DNA of 35,054 nt from a virus: the IMG/VR virus record IMGVR_UViG_3300042478_002514, positions 1 to 35,054 of that record; one strand, given 5' to 3'. The notes beneath the pieces were generated by a model. It did not search any database, was not told the origin of the DNA, and was given only the letters and a program-made list of their open reading frames with translations. This document shows, piece after piece, positions 15,994 through 24,700 of this stretch; positions within the stretch are counted from its first letter, which is position 1; every line of letters starts with the position of its first letter. The translations under genes were made by a program, and so were the position numbers.

Positions 15994-18900
15994 TTACCAG
16001 AATTTCCACCACGGCCTACTTGGTGGAGGTGGCGGTGGTGGTGGAGCATCTTCTTGAATGATACGTTCACCACGCAATTTCACAGAGAAAGATGGAGGTG
16101 AAATTGATCCTGACCCTATAAACCTTACTTCTTGTCCATCACCGTTAAGAACAATATTCTTTATGTTTTGATTAATCAGTGTTTCCGAAGTGTACGGTAA
16201 CATAGCGAGCCCATTCGTAACACAAGCTGCTGTATTTGAATGCGTCAAATCAAACTCAGACTCAATATTTAGTTGATTGATCTTTGGTTGCAAAATTCCA
16301 CGTTCGGGCGAAACACTTGCTTTAAATTCGCGATGGGTTGAATCAGATTTGGTGTAATCACTAAACTGGTCAACAAAGAAAGCGTTCTTAAATCTGTTTG
16401 TTGTTATTGTTATGCTACTTGGAATTGTTAACTCTTTTATCTTTTGCTCAATAGCTGATAAACTCACGGTGCTTTCAATTGTGTTTAGACGACGATCAAG
16501 CAAACCAATATCTTTCATCGTGTAAACGCGGTGCTGTGCATCATTGATATTTTTTACTGTATCAACCGTCACTAATGAGCTGCTAAGTCTTTCAGTTAGA
16601 AGCGTATCTTGTGAAGCAAGCTCTTTACCAGCAAACTCTGTTGTCTGAGAGTTTAAAATTGAAGGCAGTGAGGGATATGCAGGAACACTTAAAACACCTA
16701 TTGTAACCGAGTGATCTGGTTGCTCAGGGGCTTTCGGATTATTAAGATCAGGCGTACCCTGTAAAACAACAAAGGACCCGTTACTTGTTACAACAACACG
16801 GTCTTTACGTTTATTGTAGTATGTAGCATCAAACGTTATTGTTGAATCAGGTGCTGGAATATACAATTCTGTATTGCTTAAAGCGAATGCGCCTGATGGG
16901 TTTGTACTTGCTGAACCTAATGTTGCCGTAACATTAGCAGTGGTTGTACCATATGGACGAAAATCAAAGGCATTACGTAGGTCAACATATTTACCTTGAG
17001 TCGTAAAGAGTTCAGGTATCTCTAACGTGTTAATTGTGTTTGAAGAACTAGCAAGGTTGGCCGTATCATTTATATCGTAAGAACCAATAGCAACAAGTCC
17101 TCGAGACGCCTGTGTCAGTACATCAACTTTCGCAAGTATGAGCTGATTTGTATTGACAGCCAGTGTAGAGGGTACATTTTTTAATTTAAGTTGAGACAAT
17201 CTATAAGCGTTCTCATCTTCAACAGGATCTACAACGAAATATTTCGTAACATCAGATACTGTCGTATTAGTAGTTGTTCCTACATTGGTCGAATTACCAA
17301 GGTATACATTTTTTAGACGAACAACACCAGGTAATCCTAATGACCACGGTCCTGTGTTACTACCATCATTGTTTGCTGTATGAATCTTAACAAGCACATC
17401 ACGATTAATTGTTTTCGACACCGGTGAAACGTTTGCTGTCTTTACGTTATAGACAACAATCGCGTTTGCTTCAACGTTTGCTGAAACACCTAAATTGACT
17501 GTAGCAGTGCTAGCACCACCGGTAATACTAATACTTCGTGATGTACGCGATAGTGATATAGGATATAGCGCAGGGAAATATAGGTATGTATTACCAGCAG
17601 TCATTGCTGTTGCTGCTGTTGTTAGCTGCGCTTGAGTGTTGTTTGCAATTGATTTAATCTGAAAATAAGCAGTAGCTGATGAATTGGCACACTTGATAAA
17701 ATCACCTGGTGCAAGATCGGCTATGAATGTAGTACCTGTTCCTTCGATCAACCCGTTTGCATACACACTTATGCTTGTGCCTGTAATATTCGCAGCGGCT
17801 TGAAAAGGCTCTGTTGGTATCACAACAAAATCTTTTTCTTGTGTTGCTGATAGCGTTCCGCTGTATGGAAATGTGAATCCCGCGTTCAGTGGTCCTATTT
17901 GTACTGTGCCTGATGTTGTTACTAGCCGATCGTTGTCTGAAACAGTTCTATAAATGTACGAAATGTTTTCTAATGACTCAACAGCCCCGGCTTCAATTGA
18001 AAACACTAACTGATTTCGTGAAACATCATACAGCTGTGCAACGTTCGCATTGATTGTAGCATCCTGAACTCGTACTACATCTGCAATACCGTCTTGTCCA
18101 TCGTTAGAATAAATGCTTTTGACGTCACGGAATGAATATCCCGAGTCCATGTCAATATCAAAGAGATACATCCTATACGTTGCTTCGGCTGTTCCAGGAT
18201 CGCCTGTATCAAGAACCAAGGAACGAAGTCTTGCTGTTCCTATAGAATTACCAGCTGGCGTAATTGTTCCATTTGTAACAGTCAACGTGGTATTCGTGCT
18301 ATTGGTTATTAGCTGTTTTGTTGTATCATATAAAGATACAGATGCTCCAGCCTTAAAGTTAAAAACACCAACAAGTTCTTTTACAATTGTGTAATTGCCA
18401 TAATTAACTGTTATAGATTGAGATGATAAGTCCGTTGTTGTTGAAGAGCGAGCAACATTGATATAGTTGTTGTATTTCGTCGCTATTCTGTACCCTTCAA
18501 TATAGGCTGTACCTGGATCAACAACAACATCAAAATGTGTCGTGTTTGTTGTTGCCTTTTCTTTTGTTGTGACGTTGAAACGATCTATGATGTAATTACC
18601 ATGCGTTTCGTAAGTCCTACGAGCTAGTTCATCACCTATTGTTGTATATACTGTTGTACGGTTTTCTTTAAATGGTAGACCCGATTTCCACTCTGCTAAA
18701 GCAAAAAAGTCGATATTTGCTGCAGCTTGTTCCGACGTCAAGGTTGTCAGAACCGGTGTCAACAGCAGTCTATCTGCCCCCGGTGCTGTATAGTTAGGCG
18801 CCCCCGATGCGTTATCGAGAAGCGTTTCGTCCTCATTACTATCAACATATCCTTCTGTAGTCTTAAAACCAACAACAATATTGTTTGGTGTTGTCGTATA

Positions 18901-20007
18901 TTTGTCTATAATAATAGACTGCTTCTCTACTCGGAGGAAGTGTCCTTTCTGGTATATAATACCTTCTGATACACCAAATGCATATCCTGTACCAACAGCG
19001 TTTACAGTTGTGTTTGCTACAGTAATCTTAGCTTTGTAATTTTGCGCTACAAGATCTAAACTCGCCACGGTAGCAGTGGCATTGGATGTTTTAACAGTTA
19101 CCCATGGCAGAAAGGTATAGTCCTCACCAACATCGCTCAGCGATACAGATTGAATAATACCACTCGTGTCCGTGGTTAACAGAGCTGTAGCACCCGAACC
19201 TATTAAGCCAACCACATTAGCGGTTGCACCTGAAGTGTTGCCTGTAACCGTATAAGGTGCTGTGAAGGTCCATGCCGCCGAATTGACGCTAGTATTGGTT
19301 AAATCAGCCGTGAGAGGTGCGATACTAAGAATAGTTGTGTTTGCTATAGCCGTCGTGTTTATTGCCTTAATAACACTTTTAGCAAGCGTCGTCGATTGTG
19401 TAATAACTTCACCGTTCGTGAACGTTCCCGTCACGTTAGCTAGTTGTAGAGCACTTTGAACTACAATTGTATCCGAGTTAGAAAAACCAACACCACCACT
19501 AATAACATTAATTTTGAATAATGGATAATCCTCACCAAAAACAGTTAGCTGTTCATTAGGTTGAAATGCTGAGTATATGATACTTGAAGCGGCGGGGTCT
19601 GGATCCGAACTATTCGTGTATCTAAGATAAATTGTTTTAAGATCAGGATTGCTTGCTTCTAGACCATCTTTGTAATCAACAACCCGTGCTGTTAGATTTA
19701 AATTTGACTTAACAAAATAGTTAACATATCCTGCTGGTAATGAAGGCTGACCATCCGTTTGCACATCTAGTATCTTTGCATAAGGGTATGCTGTTAGATA
19801 GTTAAAATTTACGCCGCTTAATATTGTGCCAGATTTAAATACGTGACTACCAAAACGTTCAACTTGATTTTGTAGAAGCGCTTGAAGTTGATTTAGTTCT
19901 CGAGTCTGAACAGCAACACCAGGCTTGAATAATATTCTGTAAAAGTCCTTCTCTTCATTAAAATCATCGTAATAAGGACTTACATTAAGGGATTTTTCTA
20001 ATGGCAT
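15994..20007 (-). CDS. DUF4815-family virion structural protein
   Basis: This 1337-aa protein has an N-terminus (SPYYDDFNEEKDFYRILFKP then GVAVQTRELNQLQALLQNQV, then ERFGSHVFKSGT) with the hallmark pattern of DUF4815, a family of large structural proteins of T4-like and other marine phages. Residues ~180-310 hold copies of the β-module seen in other genes here (LANVTGTFTNGEVITQSTT). Later parts are β-rich and Asn/Thr-rich, with a conserved-looking RNAFDFRPYGTTT near residue 1010. The C-terminal ~100 residues end in eight prolines and SRPWWKFW. It lies directly downstream of gp8 (10-base gap), where T4 carries genes 9 and 10, so it may occupy the peripheral baseplate. A GAGA sequence lies a few bases before the start. 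Confidence 0.85.
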   Translation of the reverse strand: MPLEKSLNVSPYYDDFNEEKDFYRILFKPGVAVQTRELNQLQALLQNQVERFGSHVFKSGTILSGVNFNYLTAYPYAKILDVQTDGQPSLPAGYVNYFVKSNLNLTARVVDYKDGLEASNPDLKTIYLRYTNSSDPDPAASSIIYSAFQPNEQLTVFGEDYPLFKINVISGGVGFSNSDTIVVQSALQLANVTGTFTNGEVITQSTTLAKSVIKAINTTAIANTTILSIAPLTADLTNTSVNSAAWTFTAPYTVTGNTSGATANVVGLIGSGATALLTTDTSGIIQSVSLSDVGEDYTFLPWVTVKTSNATATVASLDLVAQNYKAKITVANTTVNAVGTGYAFGVSEGIIYQKGHFLRVEKQSIIIDKYTTTPNNIVVGFKTTEGYVDSNEDETLLDNASGAPNYTAPGADRLLLTPVLTTLTSEQAAANIDFFALAEWKSGLPFKENRTTVYTTIGDELARRTYETHGNYIIDRFNVTTKEKATTNTTHFDVVVDPGTAYIEGYRIATKYNNYINVARSSTTTDLSSQSITVNYGNYTIVKELVGVFNFKAGASVSLYDTTKQLITNSTNTTLTVTNGTITPAGNSIGTARLRSLVLDTGDPGTAEATYRMYLFDIDMDSGYSFRDVKSIYSNDGQDGIADVVRVQDATINANVAQLYDVSRNQLVFSIEAGAVESLENISYIYRTVSDNDRLVTTSGTVQIGPLNAGFTFPYSGTLSATQEKDFVVIPTEPFQAAANITGTSISVYANGLIEGTGTTFIADLAPGDFIKCANSSATAYFQIKSIANNTQAQLTTAATAMTAGNTYLYFPALYPISLSRTSRSISITGGASTATVNLGVSANVEANAIVVYNVKTANVSPVSKTINRDVLVKIHTANNDGSNTGPWSLGLPGVVRLKNVYLGNSTNVGTTTNTTVSDVTKYFVVDPVEDENAYRLSQLKLKNVPSTLAVNTNQLILAKVDVLTQASRGLVAIGSYDINDTANLASSSNTINTLEIPELFTTQGKYVDLRNAFDFRPYGTTTANVTATLGSASTNPSGAFALSNTELYIPAPDSTITFDATYYNKRKDRVVVTSNGSFVVLQGTPDLNNPKAPEQPDHSVTIGVLSVPAYPSLPSILNSQTTEFAGKELASQDTLLTERLSSSLVTVDTVKNINDAQHRVYTMKDIGLLDRRLNTIESTVSLSAIEQKIKELTIPSSITITTNRFKNAFFVDQFSDYTKSDSTHREFKASVSPERGILQPKINQLNIESEFDLTHSNTAACVTNGLAMLPYTSETLINQNIKNIVLNGDGQEVRFIGSGSISPPSFSVKLRGERIIQEDAPPPPPPPPSRPWWKFW

Positions 20008-20017
20008 GTGTTATCTC

Positions 20018-21781
20018 TCAAAACTGCAAAATTAGCTTGATGGTTTCTGATTGAGAATTGGATCGCGTGATTGGTGTCTCATTTTCTACATACACTACTT
20101 CACCAGAATGTTTAACTAGATCAGGTGCATAGGCAAACAATAAATTTGCCGTTGCTGTTGAATTGATCCCTATCAAAGTGTTACCTGTATTTAGCACACC
20201 TTTGACGTGTGTTACATATAGGTTTGTTGACGTGTTGCTGTGGAAAATAGCATTTGCAAGTTGTATATCTGTTTGATATACAACTTCATCTTGTTGAAAG
20301 GTACCGCCAATTGGTAAAAAGGTATAACGATAACGCTGATCGAATGTATTGAAATTCTTTGCTTGTCCGTTTATTTGATACGTACTCACTGTGCCTTCAG
20401 CATCCGAAGTAGCACCAGTTACAACTTGCGAAGTAACGAAAACCCCGCTAACATTCGTCAAGGACAAGGTACTAATAGTATCCCACTCTGTAACATAGCC
20501 AGACGCATTCGAAACATTTTGTGTTACAAGCTCACCGACCGTGAAAGAACCATTTGGTGACGTAAGTGTGCATACAACATTAGCATAAAGTGGATCTTTT
20601 AACAAACCAAAAGTCCTGTAATCGTTCTCTGTCGGTATGGTGCCAACCTCATTGTTTGCAAAAGTAACACTTATCCCTAAAGCCGTACCCACAAGTTCAT
20701 ATTCAGGATTTGAACCGTGTCCACCTTTAGGTCCCCTGTCAACACGTAGAGATGCATTATTCGATATGCCTCCTGTGTTACCAGTGACAGTTGCTGTAGC
20801 CCACGTATAACCACTACCTCGGTTGATAATTTCTATTCGTGATATTGAATTAGAAGATGTTGTGTTAACAATAGCCCGAGCTTCCGCGTAATTTCCATCA
20901 CCCTCTATAACAACAGCAGGTGTAATTTCATATTCTGTACCACCGACAGGGTTAACTGTAAATGGTTCGTTAATGACAATCGTTTTTGAACCACCTATAA
21001 CATAATAATCGACAATACGCCTACCCTGCCCAGCTCCTGTTCCAGCTGTTAAGTAAACATAACTACCTGTATAGAAGTTATTCGCTGATGATGCACTATT
21101 AGCTATGTAATACAGGGTTGAATCACCACCAATACGAACATCGTCCGACTCAAATATACCACTCAACGTTGTGTTGTAATTGGATCCTTTGAAAGTAACA
21201 CCTATAACTTCAATAGCGCCAGAGACTGCATTGCCTACAACTTGGGTGTTTGCAAATACAGGTATTAAATCTGAAGTTGCAAATTTGTCAAACTGTGTAG
21301 GAGTAATCGAATACATGAACTTCCACTGATACCCATCATTGGTTGCATAATACTCATCATCGGGCGAAGTTTCACTAATAGAAGGTGCATATGTTGAGTA
21401 GGCGTTACCGTTATTATCCAAACACTTGAACACACTATATGAGGACCCTTCGTCGACATATACAAAAAACTGTTTGTCGTTGAGGTCTTCATTACTTCGG
21501 TATGCAGAATACTGTGTATTAGATGTCCACACATACCTAGTTATCATTACGGCGACATCATTCGCTGAGACTCTTTTACCAAAAACCATTTCTTCATACG
21601 GATTGGTCATCGTTTCTTCGACGCTATTGGTAATGCTAGCAACAGTACCATCTCCACCTGCATATGGTATATGTCGAGCTGCAAACACATAATAAACACT
21701 GTTTGCTGTTTCGTTTATCGACTCCTTAAATTGATTAACATTATGGAGACGAAAATAATTGGTAATAAGTTGTGTTGTCAT
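20018..21781 (-). CDS. gp8: gp8-like baseplate wedge subunit
   Basis: This 587-aa protein is longer than T4 gp8 (334 aa). The N-terminal third follows the gp8 pattern: YYVFAARHIPYAGGDGT, then NPYEEMVFGKRVSANDVAVM, then DGYQWKFMYSI (T4 gp8 has DGYVWEYLFEI). The C-terminus KHSGEVVYVENETPITRS followed by ETIKLIL is the conserved gp8 ending of marine relatives. The extra length is in the middle: a β-rich region with GSFTVGELVTQNVSNASGYV (around residues 400-420), a module shared with other genes here. gp8 is part of the baseplate wedge and binds gp7 and gp10 in T4. It follows gp7 as in T4. A perfect TATAAATA lies 31 bases upstream of its start, inside the gp7 gene, so it may begin its own late transcript. 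Confidence 0.9.
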   Translation of the reverse strand: MTTQLITNYFRLHNVNQFKESINETANSVYYVFAARHIPYAGGDGTVASITNSVEETMTNPYEEMVFGKRVSANDVAVMITRYVWTSNTQYSAYRSNEDLNDKQFFVYVDEGSSYSVFKCLDNNGNAYSTYAPSISETSPDDEYYATNDGYQWKFMYSITPTQFDKFATSDLIPVFANTQVVGNAVSGAIEVIGVTFKGSNYNTTLSGIFESDDVRIGGDSTLYYIANSASSANNFYTGSYVYLTAGTGAGQGRRIVDYYVIGGSKTIVINEPFTVNPVGGTEYEITPAVVIEGDGNYAEARAIVNTTSSNSISRIEIINRGSGYTWATATVTGNTGGISNNASLRVDRGPKGGHGSNPEYELVGTALGISVTFANNEVGTIPTENDYRTFGLLKDPLYANVVCTLTSPNGSFTVGELVTQNVSNASGYVTEWDTISTLSLTNVSGVFVTSQVVTGATSDAEGTVSTYQINGQAKNFNTFDQRYRYTFLPIGGTFQQDEVVYQTDIQLANAIFHSNTSTNLYVTHVKGVLNTGNTLIGINSTATANLLFAYAPDLVKHSGEVVYVENETPITRSNSQSETIKLILQF

Positions 21782-21789
21782 CTTTACTG

Positions 21790-24700
21790 TTAAGTGTTCG
21801 AGGTTTCGATAGTATTTATAGCGGTCATTTCTAAGTTTGCCAGCGAAAGAGAAATAACTCTACCAAATGCTTTTGTTCCAGCTACGTGTGTAACTCTTTT
21901 CAAGACATCGAAATATCTATCAAACGGTACCTTTGTTTGTACTTCATAACTGTATTCCTGATAAAATTCACCATCCTGCAGTTTCTTATCATCACTTAAA
22001 AATCCTCTTGTAGAACCATAATATCCCTGCCCAACGCCTTGTTTACCAAGCTCAACAACAGCAGTCACGCTGAACGCTGAGTTAGACATCGTTAAAGTAA
22101 CTGGTTCACGATCAAGATATCCAAAACCCGAATCAGCAACAGCAAGTTTTTTCACAACATTATTCGCTGTTTGAACGTTGGCCTCTATTGATGCATTTAA
22201 ACCAACAGGCACAGCGTTTGCATCCTCAACAACACCAACAACGTTTGCTGTTGCACCGGATGAACGACCTATAATCGGATTACCATCGAGGAAGGTGTTT
22301 TCTAAATTGATACGCTTTAATTTGAGGACCGATGAGTTTGCTGATTTAACAAGTGCCCTAGCAGTAGTTGCAAGTGTTGTTGGCGTCACAAGTGTAACAT
22401 TAGATGTTGATCCTGACGACAACCCCTTCAGAGGGTAGGACGGCGCATTATTTACAAACGTGCCCGTTACATTTTTAATTTTTAATGTTCCAGAGCCAGC
22501 ACTTATTGCAGCTTCAACGACAAATCCAGATGCTGCTACGTTTGCTGTTGAATTACTTTGATATACAAACTCATTTATAACAAACGTTGAAGTCCCAACA
22601 CCGTTTGCAGCTGTGCCTGTGAATCCTGTAACGGTTAGTTGTGTTGCTACGTTGCTATATGACTGTTGTATCTGCTCACCAACAACAAATGCACCAACTG
22701 TATTGTTAATTTGCATAACATAATCACGACTGTCGTATCCAACAACAAACGTATCAACAACGGTTACAAACGGATCAACATTATAATCAGCTCCTGGGTT
22801 AATAGAAACCAACGAAGCTATAGATCCTATAGTGGTACTGTCAAAACGAAGAGCGTCAAGAAGAATCGTATCAAGATTTGTTCCAGGGAATTTGATAAAA
22901 CCAAGACCACGGAATATTTCTTCGCCTGAACCAACATTATCGTATGTTGAGTTTGCACCCGTAATTATTCTCAGAGGACCAAACAACGTGTGCCCCGATT
23001 CGGTTGGTCCTTTAAGGATATTAATACGTAGTCCTGTCGGTGAATCCTTCAACGTTATATGTGTTGCATTTGATTGATCGATATAATACACGGTGTTAGG
23101 TGTAAGGCCATCGATAGATGTGTTCGCTGCGCTTAGACTGTAATGCACAGCACTGTTCGGCAAATAATTGACAGCTGTGCTCAAGGCTATACTGTTATTT
23201 GATCCAGTTGTGGCCTGTCGTGTAAGTGAATGCCCAACTTCGTTGGCAGTGGCTGTTATGTCAATTGGCGAACCGCCAGAAGTAAGCGACAACTGTAACG
23301 TAGTTGATCCTGCAACTGCATTGACAATATAATAATTGGTGTTGTTTGCCAGGCCAGTAACAGCCGTGTTACCAGGTGTAACAAGATAGTTTACTTGCTC
23401 GTTGTTACTAAAGATGTGTTTAGCTGGCGAACTAATGGTAATAATATTAGTCGTGTTGTTAACACCTGATAAAGCATTGAATTCAACACGTGATGGTAAC
23501 AAAACGCCAGTACCATTTGCTCCTTCTGTAATATCCGTATTACCATTAAATGTAGCTGCCGTTCCATATCCACCAGCGGTAACATTAGAGCCAATACCGT
23601 TAAGTTTTATTTCGCTAAACTTCACATTACCTGTATTTTTTCCATCAATAAAGTCGGGTGATAGTAGGACACTCTCTGTATCCGTTAAAAGACCGATACT
23701 AAAACCAGCTCCTGATCCTGTACTTACGTTCGCCACAGAGGCTGTTGTGTTACTCGTCGACCCACGAATGTAGGTTTGAGCTGATGCAACGAATCCGTTG
23801 ACTGATATATCAACAACACCCACGAATCCTGTTGTGTGTGTTATGAAATGCCCATTTTCGCTTCTATTGCTTGCTGATATACCTAAAGGCGATCCACCTC
23901 TGGTAGCAGATAATTGGATAGTGGATGCAGTTGTGTTAACAACATAGTACTTTGTGGTATTAATTAGCCCATCGAGTTGTGTGTTACCTGCACTGACACT
24001 GTAAGAGATAACGTAATTGTTTTCAAGCTGATGGCTCGGTATTGTTATTGTGTCGCCAGCACTTGACACAGATGTTTGTGCATTGAAGGAGTAAACGAGC
24101 GTGGATGTATTTGAGCCATTAACATTACCTGTAGCTGTCCTATCCCCATAGAACGTAATGACAGCAGTACCCAAGGTACGTATCAGCCTGTGACCTGTTT
24201 CGTTTGACCCTCTGGTAAGGGATATTGGGGCACCACCAGGTGTATGAGACAAGTATAAGCTCGTTGAACCTGGTACAGCGTTTACTATGTAATATGCAGC
24301 ACCTATTGACAGCTCAGGAATGTATGTATTACCTGGCATGACATGGTAACGAACAATATCATTATTACTGAATTCATGTGCAGTTAATGTGTTTATTCGG
24401 GTGCTACCGCTACCTATAAAGAGACCCGTGTAGGCTGATCCAAAAGCACCTGTGAAAAATCCATAACTACCCGTGAACAGTGAGTCTTGATACGCTCCAC
24501 TGTAAGCACCATAGCTACCCGTATATGTTCGAGCCAGATACGTTCCTGTATACCCTATGTAAGCGCCTGTAAATTGACCACTATACGAACTTGTAAACGC
24601 ACCAGCAAGTGTTACGGTAAATGTTCTCGTGTAACCATTGAAAGCACTTGTATAATCAGAACCTGCATATAACCCTGTATATGCTTTGCTGAAATATTGA

